NCBI GenBank assembly: GCA_965215215.1
Contig: OZ244043.1
Span: 744,001 to 808,000 of the forward strand
DNA length: 64,000 bases
Direction: 5' to 3'
Source of the DNA: CALDTK01 sp965215215
Lineage (GTDB): Bacteria; Bacteroidota; Bacteroidia; Chitinophagales; Saprospiraceae
In this document: piece after piece, positions 33,815 to 44,600 of the stretch
How the letters are laid out: every line of letters begins with the position of its first letter
Position numbering within the stretch: position 1 is the stretch's first letter
Position numbers and translations under genes: made by a program
Notes under the pieces: model-generated
What the model was told of the DNA's origin: nothing
The model's input: the letters and a program-made list of their open reading frames with translations, nothing else
Database searches by the model: none

Positions 33815-34411
33815 GACGACGGAATCCCTATCGACGCCTACGTAGTCGAACTTCCGGCCTACGACCCCAACGGAAGCCTGCCCGCCGAGATCATCGCGTT
33901 TGATGCCACCCCCGAAGGCGGCACCATCAACGTCGACTGGGAAACCGCCAACGAAGTCAACGTCTCCCACTTCACCATCGAGCTCCGCGCCGAGGAAGAC
34001 GCCGCATTCGCAAACGCCGGAGACGTACCCGCGGAGGGCGCGGGCAGCTACACATTCAGCACCCGGACCCTCCGCCCGGGCACCTACTACGTTCGCCTGC
34101 GGACCGTCGATACGGACGGCAGCGAACAAGTAGGCGACCTCATTGCGGTTACGGTCACGGCCAGCGGCGATCCGACCATCGCCCTCCACGCGGCAAGCCC
34201 TACCGAATTCTACCTCGAGAAAGCCGGGACCCCCTTCGCTCCGAACACGACGATTAACGCGTACGACGGCTTGGGGCGGGTAACCTATCACAGCGATGAC
34301 CCACAGGCACGCATCGATGCCAGCGGTTGGCGTACTGGAGCGTACACGATCGAGGTGCTAGAGAACGGCAATCGTACCACGCTGCGCTGGGTGCGCGCCG
34401 TCGGCGACTAG
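33815..34411 (+). pseudogene. C-terminal remnant of a third propeller/sorting-domain protein
   Basis: The frame from about 33815 reads YVVELPAYDPNGSLPAEIIA FDA and NVDWETANEVNVSHFTIELR, then RPGTYYVRLRTVDTDGSEQV and ends GWRTGAYTIEVLENGNRTTL RWV. This matches the tails of propeller copies 1 and 2 almost word for word, for instance WETANEVNVSHF. The propeller part is missing and the upstream sequence is transposase in the opposite strand. So a transposon inserted into, and deleted, the front of a third paralogue. It has no start codon or signal peptide of its own. Confidence 0.8.
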
Positions 34412-34454
34412 ACTCAATTCTTCTAAGACTGATTTTGAGCTAAATAACTACGCT

Positions 34455-36275
34455 TTACCGGGCAAACGTCCCTACCAACTCCCCCGCCGCCAGTACGTGA
34501 CCGCGCAGGGCATCCACGACCTCCGCCCGACTCGCCCCAAAGGGCAACTCGAGTGGCGCATCCACCGCGAACACCTCCACGTGGTAAGCGTGCTCCTCGC
34601 CCTCCGGCGGCCGCATGCCGTAGTAACCGAGCGAACCGTAATCGTTCGCGCCCTGGCGACTTTCCGGAGCTACCGTCGCCGCACCGGTGGGTACCGCTTC
34701 CGCTAAGCTCGTCACCGTCGAATCCAGGTCGTAAATCGACCAGTGCAGGAAAGGTGGCCCCCCACTCACGTCGGGATCTTCGATCAGTACCACGTACCCT
34801 ACCGTCTCGGCGGGCGCTCCGGACCAGCTTACCGCCGGACTGATGTTCTCCCCCTCCGCACCGTACGCATCCGGGATTTTCGAGTTCGCGTCGAACGCGG
34901 AGCTCTCCACCTTCAGTTTTGCGGGAGCACCTACGAGCCCAATGGTGAGCTCCCGCGGAGCTTTGGCCGGTGGAGTGGCCACCGCCGCGCTGGTCATCCC
35001 GATGGCAGCTCCCTCGCTGTTGGTAGGCTCTGCGGTAGCCTCAGCTGTGCTCGCGGAATCTCCCGTATAGCTCACCCGGTAAATCACGCCGTTGGTATCG
35101 TCGGTGAAGAGCACCGAACCGTCGCCGGCCTGCGCTACGCCGCACAACCGCCCGCGGTGCCCCCACTTCCCGTCGGTTAGCTCCTCGACGAAACCCTGCA
35201 CGAAGGGCTCGAAGTCCGTTGGCTCCCCCGCCTCGTCGAAGCGGATCCGCACGACCTCGTACCCGGAGGGCGGCAGGCGGTTCCACGAGCCCCGCATCGC
35301 GATAAAGGCATCGCCCCGGTACTCGCTCGGGTAGCTATCCGCGGTGTAGTAAGCGAGCTGCATGGGGGCGGCGTGCGGGGTGTACAGTCCGATCGCGTGG
35401 GCGCTCTGCGCCGACCACTCCTCCATGGTGATGCCGTTGGTCGGGTAGTCCGCCGGGTTCGGCTTCCCGTCGGCATACACGTAGGGCCAGCCGTAGGCGG
35501 CACCCTCCACGATTTGGTTCAACTCCTCGTGCTGCTCGTTGTCGCCCAGCCAGTCGATGCCGTGATCCATACCGTACAACTTGCCGGACGTCGGCTGGAA
35601 GCCGTAGCCGATCGTGTTGCGCAGTCCGGAAGCGTAAATCTTGCGGCTCGAGCCGTCGGGCGCCACCTGCAGCATGGTCGCGTTCTCCACGTTCGTCTCG
35701 CCGCAGGCATTACACGTGGAGCCGGAGGTAACGTACAGCATGTTATCCGGACCCACCAGCACCATCCGGTTCGGGTGCTGCCCGCCGTCGGGCAAGTCGT
35801 CGAGCAAAAGTTCGAGCTTTCCGAGGCTGCCGTCCTCCGCGATTTTGGTGCGGTACAGGTCCTTCACGGTCGTGAGGTACATCGTATCGCCGCTGATGGC
35901 GATCCCGTGCATCCCGGGCCGATTCGCGACCACCCGCCGCTCGTCGGCCTGGCCGTCCCCGTCGGTATCGCGGAGCATCAGCACGTCGCCGAGCTCGCGG
36001 CGGGTCGCGTACACGGTCCCATCGCCCGCCACGGCCAACATCCGGGGATTTTCGAGCTCCTCCGCGAAAACGTTCACCTCGAAACCGGCGGGCACGCGGA
36101 GCGCGGAGAGCTCACCGGCGGCCGGGGGGAGCTTCCGTGGCTCCACCACGTGGCCCACGACTTCGACATCGGCGAACTCGGTGGTGTCCGGCTTAGAGAT
36201 CGCCGATTGCGCTCGCGAGAGGCTCGCCGCAAAACAAGCCAGGGCGAACAGCAGGGTAAACTTCGAGGTAGGCAT
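34455..36275 (-). CDS. Secreted sugar dehydrogenase-like propeller fused to a PEBP (YbhB/YbcL) domain
   Basis: About 606 residues from the ATG at 36275. A signal peptide (FTLLFALACFAASLSRAQ) precedes a soluble-dehydrogenase-like propeller (LRVPAGFEVNVFAEELENPR; GQHPNRMVLVGPDNMLYVTS; GLRNTIGYGFQPTSGKLYGM). A Thr/Ala-rich linker follows. The C-terminal 150 residues are a phosphatidylethanolamine-binding-like domain: SPAVSWSGAPAETVGYVVLI EDPDV, PPFLHWSIYDLDS and DYGSLGYYGMRPPEGEEHAY. PEBP-type YbhB proteins have no agreed function. The fusion to a propeller is unusual. CNACGE suggests a bound metal or haem-free Cys pair, not a full CxxCH. Confidence 0.85.
   Translation of the reverse strand: MPTSKFTLLFALACFAASLSRAQSAISKPDTTEFADVEVVGHVVEPRKLPPAAGELSALRVPAGFEVNVFAEELENPRMLAVAGDGTVYATRRELGDVLMLRDTDGDGQADERRVVANRPGMHGIAISGDTMYLTTVKDLYRTKIAEDGSLGKLELLLDDLPDGGQHPNRMVLVGPDNMLYVTSGSTCNACGETNVENATMLQVAPDGSSRKIYASGLRNTIGYGFQPTSGKLYGMDHGIDWLGDNEQHEELNQIVEGAAYGWPYVYADGKPNPADYPTNGITMEEWSAQSAHAIGLYTPHAAPMQLAYYTADSYPSEYRGDAFIAMRGSWNRLPPSGYEVVRIRFDEAGEPTDFEPFVQGFVEELTDGKWGHRGRLCGVAQAGDGSVLFTDDTNGVIYRVSYTGDSASTAEATAEPTNSEGAAIGMTSAAVATPPAKAPRELTIGLVGAPAKLKVESSAFDANSKIPDAYGAEGENISPAVSWSGAPAETVGYVVLIEDPDVSGGPPFLHWSIYDLDSTVTSLAEAVPTGAATVAPESRQGANDYGSLGYYGMRPPEGEEHAYHVEVFAVDAPLELPFGASRAEVVDALRGHVLAAGELVGTFAR
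34916..34928 (+). repeat. GTTTT mini-hairpin motif, short form
   Basis: GTTTTGCGGGAGC (GC/GC stem, GGGA loop), in the linker-coding region of the propeller-PEBP gene. Confidence 0.45.
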
Positions 36276-36376
36276 ACTTGAACTGGGTTGGGATCGGGAG
36301 CAACGCACGCGTAATTAGATTGTGCGATAGTCGAAATCCAACCTCAGTCCACGTCGATGGCCACGTTCCACGTGCA

Positions 36377-36391
36377 GCCTTTCGGCAAAAC
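36377..36391 (-). repeat. GTTTT mini-hairpin motif, CC/GG stem form
   Basis: Reverse strand GTTTTGCCGAAAGGC, identical to the copy in rng but here intergenic. Confidence 0.6.
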
Positions 36392-36878
36392 GCAGGTTGC
36401 CGACCCGCTGGATACCGTACCCCGGTTGGTTCACGGACGTATACCGACCGGCGCACGTGCCGTTTGCGGTTAGCGTTCGCCGTACCTCTTAGCGGAACGG
36501 CTCTGCCTCGATTGGCATCACCCAAACCAAACAGTCCTCGCCGGGAGATGAATCCGCTACCGCTCGTACTCGATTACTCCGACTTAGGCTATGTATGACA
36601 ACCCCTCGCCTACCGCAAGCGGCGAGATTTCCGCCTGTCCGTCGTCGCACGACTCGAACGGTGCTCCCGCATTACCCTCCGCCACGCTCTTCCAGAACGA
36701 AATTCGCTCGCTTTCGCCACGGCGTGAGTTATCAGGCACAGCCTAGGACGCAGCTTACTGCGATGAGGTGCGGCTATCCGATGCGCTTAGGCAGTGAACT
36801 TCGGTCAAGTATTACCTCGATCGCGCCCGGTACCGGTTGCGGCGGCGTACGGTTCCGGCGCGACGTGACGCGCCGTCG

Positions 36879-36949
36879 TGGGTACCCTCGCTCTTTCATC
36901 GATGGTGCGCGATAGCCCGGAGCGCCTTGCTTGCGCGCTGAGGGTACCC
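36879..36949. repeat. Inverted repeat GGGTACCCTC / GAGGGTACCC
   Basis: Ten-base perfect arms, each itself containing the palindrome GGGTACCC, 51 bases apart, about 120-190 bases before the large surface-protein gene. It could be a paired operator, but that is a guess. Confidence 0.4.
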
Positions 36950-37066
36950 AGAACCCTCGGGCGGGTCTAACCCCAAACGAAGCAGACTTGGCCCAATACT
37001 TGCTCGTGCAGGGTGCCGCGCACGAAACCTCTCGGCTATCCGCGCGGCTGAATCCTACCCACCCGC

Positions 37067-40000
37067 ATGATCAGATTTACACCCAAGCTCCTCTTCGCAC
37101 TCCTCGCTTATCTATCGCTGAGCGCCCGCTTCGCCTACGCGGAGGGCACCAAGCAGCTCTGCCCGGAGAGCACCGACATCGTCGGACTGTTCATCAACGA
37201 TCCCGGGTACGGCGACTTTGGCGGCTACGGGAGCCGAGCTACCTCACAGCTGCTGCTCACCCTCTCAAATCCAGGGTCCGAGCGCGTTTACTTCGGGTTC
37301 GCGCGCGCTACGGGGGGTGCCGATTTTACACCGGGCAACGCGAGCGAACTAGATACGTATTTCCGCATACTCGACCCGAACGGCAACGTCGTTTTCGGGC
37401 CGCAGCTCATTACGGGTACCGGACCGGGCAGCATCGCCAACCACGCGCAGGCCGTCGCCGGCCCCGTTCCCACGGGAGGTGCCGCGGGCTACACGCCCTG
37501 GCTCTTCGAGCCCGCTCCCGGAGCCATCGCCGGCGATTACGTGGTTGAGTTTAGCAACCTCGCCGGCACCGCCGAACCCACGACGGCCTTCTCGTACCCC
37601 CTCTTCGACATTACGGTCGCTACGAAGACCGCGACCCCCACCGCGATCCCGGGTCGGCTTTACAGCAAGAACTGGGCGTTCTTCACGCCACCGATCGCGC
37701 CCGACCATCCGGAATACGGTAGGTTCAACCGGCAATTCCGCGGCTCCTTCCACGTCTACTCGCCGCGGGGCTTCGTCTCGGAAGTGGATTTCCTCAACGC
37801 CGGCTTCCGCCCCTTCATCTTCAACATCTCGTTCAACGAAACCGGAACGGCGAATGGCCCGGACGTACTCGAGAACATCAAATCGGTCAACGGAGCGCTG
37901 GCGACGAACCCGGTGCACAAGGTCTTTCTCTCCAACCCGGACATCAATTCGTTTCCGAACGGTACGTACGGGACGATCCTCGAGAACGCGAGCTACCCAA
38001 GGCTGATCGGTTGCGCCGGGTCCGGCGACTTCTCGGTCCGCGTCGCGGTAACCAAACCGGGTGTGGTCGAGGTACTCTTCGATCAGGATCGCACGAGCAC
38101 CGCGCCGGGGGTCTACGACGTGGGTACGGCCGACCGGCTGCTGATGTTTAACGTGGAACCGGCCCCGAACGAGCAACCCCCTTACGTCCGCGACATCCCC
38201 TGGGACGGACTGGACGGCGAGGGGAACGACATCGCCGTCGACCAAAGCGCCACGCTCAACATCGAAACTACCTACGGGCAGGTAGCCTACCACCTCCCCG
38301 TCTACGATGCGGAGTACATGACCGATCCCGACGACGACGGCGTGGTCGGTAACGCGGGCGACGCGGGCGGTTTCGAGGTAACCCTAACCCGCCCCCTGCC
38401 ACCCGACGGATACACCGTCCAAATGCAATTCGACGATTCGGGCATCACGGAGGCACCCGGCAACGGTTCGCCCCGGGTCAACCTGGAAGGATGCGCCCCC
38501 CCTTGCCACAACTGGAGCGACTTCGATTTCGGGAACGAGAACACGATCAACACCTTCTGGTACGCTCGCCGCCAAACCACACTCAGGACACTCGCCATCG
38601 AGGCTCCGACGCAGTGCGGGACCCCAACGAACCTCACCATCTCCGGTAAGGCTTACGACGATGTCAACAACTCCTACGGTCGTGACGCGGCCGAGGACGC
38701 CATCGTGGGCGTCAGCGTGAGCCTGCACCGCGACGCCAATCGGAACGGGATTATCGATGCCGGCGAAACCGCTCTCGATTCCGAGCTTACGGACGGCAAC
38801 GGTGCCTACTCTTTCGACAACGTCGTGGTGCCTTCCGCCCCGCAAACGCGGACGCAGCAGTTGTCGAGTCCCGTGAGCGATGGCTTAGACTACAGCAGTA
38901 ACGCAACGACCTGGTACAGTCAATTTCACGCGATCGGTGATTACCAAGCCGAGGCGGGAGCCCTCACCGGGGGCCTTCGCTTCGACGAGCTAAACATCCC
39001 GCAGGGGGCAACGATTACCTCGGCGACGCTTACGTTCGTTAGCAACGGGCGCTTCAACACCGGGACCACCGAGGTTCCGATCGACATCACGATCGAGGGG
39101 ATCGACGAAGACGCCGTAGCGCCATTTAGTAATACGAATCTCCCCAGGAATCTGACGGGGACAGACGCCAGTGTCGTTTGGACCGCTCCGGCGGCTTGGG
39201 GTACGGACGTTACGTACACCACGAGCGATCCCAACGACCCCAGTGACCCGGCAGACCTCAAGGGGATCATCGGCGAAATCGTGTCGCGCCCCGGCTACTC
39301 GCTCGGCAATGCGATCGCACTGCGGCTCACCGGCTCGGGGACGAACATAGCTTACTTCGGCTCCGACGACGATCCGACCAAAGCCCCCGTGCTCACCGTC
39401 GAGTACACCGCCCCGGAGCTTCCCGCGCAGTACATCGTACGCCTCGATCCGACCAGCGCCCCCGCCGGCTACCGGCTGGCGAGCAACGAGACACAAACCT
39501 CGACGTTCAACGCGGCCGACGGAAATGACGAGACCGGCGAGTTCCGCTTCGCCCGCGACCGCGACGGCGACAGCGTCGCCGACCGTTTCGACGTCGACAA
39601 CGACAACGACGGTACGCCCGACGCCGATGAAGACGGCGGCACCGGTATTAATCCGACTGCCGATGCGGACGGCGACGGCGTACTCAACTACGAGGACGAC
39701 GATGACGCGACCAACACCCTCCCCGCTTTCGTGGATAGCAACAACGACGGCGTCAACGACGTGTACGACTTCGACGGCGACGGCGTCCCCGACGCCTACG
39801 ACCGCGATTCGGACAACGACGGCGTCCCGGACCTCGTGGAGGCCGGCGGTACCGACGGCGACGGCGACGGCGTGGCTGACGACCCGGCCGACGCCGACGG
39901 CGACGGACTCGCCGACAGCTACGACAACAACACGACCGACGGCCCGATCGGCAGCGGGGTAGACGTGACCTCGCCCGGGACCTCCAGCCTGAGCGATCCG

Positions 40001-41395
40001 GATCGCGACGGTGTCTCCGAACCGCGCGACAGCGACGACGACGGCCTCGCGGACATGTACGATCTCGACTCCGACGACGACAGCATCGCCGACGTGGTCG
40101 AGGCCGGCGGACCGGATGCCGACGGAGACGGGGTCGTCGACGGTACGGCCGACGCGGACGAGGACGGCCTAGTCGATCCCGTTGACCCGAGTCACGACGG
40201 GCCGGCGGCGAGCACGACGTCCGCACCGATTCCCGGCAGTCCACGGGCCAACGCCGACACGGACGGCGACGGGCTCGCGAACGCGATCGACGTCGACAGC
40301 GATAACGACGGCATCGGCGATCGATTCGAGGCGGTCTGCTCCGACTGCGCGGTCGCGACGGGTTTTAGCGACAGCGACACGAACGGCAACGGCGTGGACG
40401 ACGCCTTCGAAGGCCTCGACGCGAACAACGTCAGCGGCGGCACGCGGGTCGGCACCACGCCGGTTAACACCGACGCGGCCAACGGGCTGGATTACCTCGA
40501 CACGGACGCCGACGGCGATACCTTCGCGGACTGGGCCGAAGGCTTCGACGCCGACGGCGACGGCGAAGCAAAGAACGAGCTGGTGGCCTTCGCCGCAGCC
40601 TACGAAGCTAACAACGGAAACCCGGGTCGGTACGACGGTACCGACTCCGATGCGGACGGCCTCCCGGACTGGATGGACAACCAACCCGGTACGGCCGGCT
40701 ACGACCCGGCGCAACGCCCGCCCTACCTCGACCCGGGCAGCGGCTTCTGGTTCGATACCAACGGAAACGGCCTGGCCGACCTCGTGGACGCGAGCGCCGG
40801 CGGCACCGTGGCACCGCGCCCCGACAAGGACGGCGCGAACGATCGCGACTGGCGCGACGCCACGACGAACGCCGTGCTCCCCGTGGAGCTACTGAGCTTC
40901 AACGTCCGTACGCAGCGCTGCGAGGCGATCGTCGACTGGGCGGCCGAGGAGGCGGATTTTAGCCACTACGTGGTCGAAGCCTCGGGCGACGGCAGGCGTT
41001 TCGAGGACGCGGCGATGCTGCGGGCGACCAACGCCGGGGGCATCGTGACGTACTCGACGAGCTTCGCCACCCAGCCCGGCGTGAGCTACTACCGCCTACA
41101 GTTAGTAGACGGTGACGGCGCGGTGAGCTACTCGAGCATCGTATCCGCCGTGGCGGATTGCGCTACGGGTGCAAAGCTGGAGCTGTACCCGAATCCGGTC
41201 CAATCGGGCAACTACGTCAACGTGGGCTCGGAGGTGGCCGCTACGCTCGAGCTGCGCAACTCGGCGGGGCGGGTGATGCGCGTGATCCGCGTGCGCGCCG
41301 ACAATCCCGCGAGAGTATCGCTCGCCGGCCTAGCGCGGGGCGTCTACACCCTGACGGGTGATTCGGGACAGGCTACCCGCCTCGTTGTGCAGTAG
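37067..41395 (+). CDS. Large surface protein with SdrD-B-like, calcium (TSP3) repeats and type IX sorting domain
   Basis: 1442 residues. A signal peptide (KLLFALLAYLSLSARFAYA) is followed by a DUF11/adhesin-like region (about 30-520). An SdrD-B-like domain (TISGKAYDDVNNSYGRDAAE; LHRDANRNGIIDAGETALDS) is at about 525-595. A CBM96/DNRLRE-like beta domain follows to about 790. Thrombospondin type 3 calcium repeats (DSNNDGVNDVYDFDGDGVPD and many more) occupy about 830-1240. The end is LPVELLSFNVRTQR and a type A sorting region (LELYPNPVQSGNYVNVGS to GVYTLTG). It is expected on the cell surface as an adhesin or matrix protein. A perfect 21-bp terminator follows. Confidence 0.85.
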   Translation: MIRFTPKLLFALLAYLSLSARFAYAEGTKQLCPESTDIVGLFINDPGYGDFGGYGSRATSQLLLTLSNPGSERVYFGFARATGGADFTPGNASELDTYFRILDPNGNVVFGPQLITGTGPGSIANHAQAVAGPVPTGGAAGYTPWLFEPAPGAIAGDYVVEFSNLAGTAEPTTAFSYPLFDITVATKTATPTAIPGRLYSKNWAFFTPPIAPDHPEYGRFNRQFRGSFHVYSPRGFVSEVDFLNAGFRPFIFNISFNETGTANGPDVLENIKSVNGALATNPVHKVFLSNPDINSFPNGTYGTILENASYPRLIGCAGSGDFSVRVAVTKPGVVEVLFDQDRTSTAPGVYDVGTADRLLMFNVEPAPNEQPPYVRDIPWDGLDGEGNDIAVDQSATLNIETTYGQVAYHLPVYDAEYMTDPDDDGVVGNAGDAGGFEVTLTRPLPPDGYTVQMQFDDSGITEAPGNGSPRVNLEGCAPPCHNWSDFDFGNENTINTFWYARRQTTLRTLAIEAPTQCGTPTNLTISGKAYDDVNNSYGRDAAEDAIVGVSVSLHRDANRNGIIDAGETALDSELTDGNGAYSFDNVVVPSAPQTRTQQLSSPVSDGLDYSSNATTWYSQFHAIGDYQAEAGALTGGLRFDELNIPQGATITSATLTFVSNGRFNTGTTEVPIDITIEGIDEDAVAPFSNTNLPRNLTGTDASVVWTAPAAWGTDVTYTTSDPNDPSDPADLKGIIGEIVSRPGYSLGNAIALRLTGSGTNIAYFGSDDDPTKAPVLTVEYTAPELPAQYIVRLDPTSAPAGYRLASNETQTSTFNAADGNDETGEFRFARDRDGDSVADRFDVDNDNDGTPDADEDGGTGINPTADADGDGVLNYEDDDDATNTLPAFVDSNNDGVNDVYDFDGDGVPDAYDRDSDNDGVPDLVEAGGTDGDGDGVADDPADADGDGLADSYDNNTTDGPIGSGVDVTSPGTSSLSDPDRDGVSEPRDSDDDGLADMYDLDSDDDSIADVVEAGGPDADGDGVVDGTADADEDGLVDPVDPSHDGPAASTTSAPIPGSPRANADTDGDGLANAIDVDSDNDGIGDRFEAVCSDCAVATGFSDSDTNGNGVDDAFEGLDANNVSGGTRVGTTPVNTDAANGLDYLDTDADGDTFADWAEGFDADGDGEAKNELVAFAAAYEANNGNPGRYDGTDSDADGLPDWMDNQPGTAGYDPAQRPPYLDPGSGFWFDTNGNGLADLVDASAGGTVAPRPDKDGANDRDWRDATTNAVLPVELLSFNVRTQRCEAIVDWAAEEADFSHYVVEASGDGRRFEDAAMLRATNAGGIVTYSTSFATQPGVSYYRLQLVDGDGAVSYSSIVSAVADCATGAKLELYPNPVQSGNYVNVGSEVAATLELRNSAGRVMRVIRVRADNPARVSLAGLARGVYTLTGDSGQATRLVVQ

Positions 41396-41431
41396 ATCGC
41401 GAACGTTCGGGCCGCTAAGCGACTCACACTC

Positions 41432-41490
41432 AACCCGCTTTGCGCCCGGGGAACCGTATGGTCCCCGGGCGCAAAGCGGGTTCTTTGTTT
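41432..41490 (+). terminator. Perfect 21-bp hairpin terminator
   Basis: AACCCGCTTTGCGCCCGGGG A (41432-41452) pairs exactly with 41462-41482 and is followed by TTCTTTGTTT. It ends the surface-protein gene. Confidence 0.88.
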
Positions 41491-41533
41491 GGTGTGCATC
41501 GGTCATCACTGCGCAAAAGATCGGCCGAGGTAA

Positions 41534-41547
41534 GTTTTGGCGAAAGC
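41534..41547 (+). repeat. GTTTT mini-hairpin motif
   Basis: GTTTTGGCGAAAGC; with the next base C the stem is GGC/GCC around GAAA. Intergenic, 105 bases before gltB. Confidence 0.6.
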
Positions 41548-41651
41548 CATCTGGTTGGCGGCCTTATCTTGCTGCTCGCCCCTAACCATTTCGGACCGTA
41601 AGCTTCCCCCCGGCACTACCGATCGGATAGGGGCAAAGCAGACCTACAGAG

Positions 41652-44600
41652 ATGGAGAAACAACCTGGACTTTACTGTCCCGACCTAGAGAGCGACGCCT
41701 GTGGAACGGGGCTGTTCGCCAACCTGGACGGGATTCGGTCGAATGCGGTCGTCGACAAAGCGTTACGGATGCTCGAGCACATGGAGCACCGCGGTGCCTG
41801 TGGCTGTGAGCCCGAATCCGGTGACGGCGCGGGTATCACCGTGCAACTGCCGCATACGTTTTACCGCAAGCTGAGCAACGACGGGGAGCTGAGCTTCTTC
41901 TTGCCGGACGAGGGCACCTACGGCACCGGCGTCTTCTTTATGCCGAAGGGCGCGCTGGCCGTCGCCGCGGTGCGCGGCGAGATCCAGAAGGCGGCCGAGC
42001 AGCTAAACTTCGAGCTCGTCGGCTACCGGGAGGTCCCGACGGACAACTCGATGCTCGGTCCGACCGCCGCCTCGACCGAGCCGTACATGACGCAGCCCTT
42101 CTTCGCCTACGGCGAGGAGCTGACGCCGAAGGCCCTCGACCGCAAGCTGTACGTACTGCGCCGGGTGCTGACGCACAACGTCCGACAAAACTTACCGCAG
42201 CACGCGGGTGATTTCTACGTGTGCTCGCTCTCGTCGCGGACGGTGATTTACAAGGGGCAGCTGACGAGCATGCAGGTGCGGACCTACTACCCCGACCTGT
42301 CGAACCCGGACTTCGAATCGGCCATCGCCCTGGTGCACTCGCGCTTCGCGACGAACACCGTTCCGCGCTGGCGCCTCGCCCAACCCTTCCGGTGCATCTC
42401 GCACAACGGGGAGATCAACACCGTGCAGGGCAACATCAACTGGTGGCGCTCGCGGGAGGCTTCGCTGGCCTCGGCGGTGTTCACGAGCGAGGAGCTGGAG
42501 GTGCTGCTACCGGTGATCGAACAGTCGGGCAGCGACTCGGCGAGCTTCGACAACGTGCTCGAGTTCCTCGTGCACTCCGGGCGGACGATGCCGCACGCCC
42601 TGATGATGATGATCCCGGAGGCCTGGCAGAACGACCGGCAGATCGGGCAGTCGAAGCGTGACTTCTACGAGTACCACGAGATGCTGATGGAGCCCTGGGA
42701 CGGGCCGGCCAGCATCTGCTTTACCGACGGCACGCTGGTGGGTGCCACGCTGGACCGGAACGGACTGCGGCCGAGCCGCTACGTGCTGACGAAGCAAAAC
42801 GAGCTCATCCTCGCCAGCGAGACGGGCGTGATCCCGATCGACCAGGCGGAGATCGTGCTCAAGGACCGCCTCGAGCCGGGCAAGATCTTGATCGCCGACC
42901 TCGACGAGGGGCGGATTATCGCCGACGCGGAGCTCAAGGAGCGCATCACCACGCGCCACGACTACAACAAGTGGCTCGCCAAGCACCGCGTGCACGTGTC
43001 GGAGATGCCGATCGTGCTGCCCGGGGAAATTAGGGCGAAGCCGCTGCGACGACGGCAGCTCGCCCACGGGCTGACGAAGGAAGACCGCGAGGTGATCCTG
43101 CGGAACATGTCGCAGATGGGCAAGGAGCCGACCGGCTCGATGGGCATGGACACGCCGCTGGCCGTGCTGAGTCGCTACGCGCAGCACCCGGCGAACTACT
43201 TCCGCCAGCAGTTCGCGCAGGTGACCAACCCACCGATCGACCCGCTGCGGGAGAGCGACTTCATGACGCTCAAAACCTTCGTGGGTACGAACGGGAACAT
43301 CCTCGACCACGAGCGGGCGCAAGTGGAGGCGATCCGGCTCGAATCACCGGTCATCGGGGTGGACGAGTACTTCCGCTTGCGCTTCAACAAAAAGCCGCAG
43401 TACAAGGCGAAGAAGATCGACTGTTTCTTCCCGTACGACTACCAGCCGGGGGATCTCGAGCTGGCGCTAAACGCGGTTTGCGATAAGGCGGAGCGGGCGG
43501 TTAAGGAGGGGTACACCCTGCTCTTTCTGAGCAACCACCACATCCACGAGGACCGGTGCGCGATCCCGAGCCTGCTCGCTACGGGCGCGGTACACCACCG
43601 CCTCGTGGCGCGGGGGATCCGACGCCGGGCGGCGCTGATCATCAACGCCGGGGACGCGTTCGAGACGCACCACTTCGCTACGTTGCTCGGCTACGGCGCC
43701 GACGCGATCTACCCGCGGATCGCCTACGAGACCATCCAGGAGCTGGCGGCGCAGCAATACTCCGGACCGGAGACCCTGCTCTTCCAAACGAACTACCGGC
43801 AGGCCGTCGAGAAAGGCCTGCTGAAGGTAATGTCGAAGCTGGGGGTATCGACCGTGCTCAGCTACAAGGGCGCGCAAACCTTCGAGGCCCTCGGGCTCGG
43901 GGACGGGGTGATCGACCTGTGCTTCCGGGGCACCATCTCGCGCATCGGCGGCATGAGCTTCGACATGCTCGCCGAGGAGGCGCTGGTCAAGCACAAGCTG
44001 GCCTTCCACGACGCGGCCGTTACCGCGGCGATCGAGGCCGACCTCGGTCAGCCCGGCGAGATCAGCGAGGCGCAGTTGCAGGACCTCGGTCAGTACCAGT
44101 GGAAGCGGCGCGGGGAGTACCACCTCTTCAATCCGACCACGATCCACCTGCTGCAAAATTGCACGCGGAAGAACGATTATAAGATCTACAAACGCTACGC
44201 CGCGGCGATGAACGATCAGTCGCGCAACAACGTGACGCTGCGCTCGCTGCTTGACTTCAACCCGGCCACGCCGGTACCGCTCGATGAGGTGGAGCCCGTG
44301 GAGGGCCTGCTCAAGCGGTTCGCGAGTGGGGCGATGTCGTTCGGGTCGATCAGCTACGAGTCGCACACCGTTTTGGCGAAAGCCATGAACCGGATCGGCG
44401 GCAAGAGCAACTCGGGCGAGGGCGGCGAGGACGACCGGCGCTACACGCCGCTCGCCAACGGCGACTCCGAGCGCTCGGCGATCAAGCAGGTGGCCTCCGG
44501 GCGCTTCGGGGTCACGAGCTACTACCTCGCCAACGCCGATGAGCTGCAAATCAAGATGGCCCAGGGCGCCAAACCCGGCGAGGGCGGCCAGTTGCCCGGC

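Larger units (their letters stand above)
36276..37066. other. Non-coding region of about 790 bases
   Basis: No gene is supported on either strand. GGGTACCCTC at 36879-36888 recurs inverted at 36940-36949. A form-B mini-hairpin motif is at 36377-36391. It must hold the divergent promoters of the propeller-PEBP gene and the large surface protein, but I cannot point to them. Confidence 0.5.

Noticed and set aside
36595..37066. Plus-strand frames ahead of the giant surface-protein gene
   Set aside because: Composition (Arg and Pro runs) fits chance frames in GC-rich DNA, and no domain is seen.
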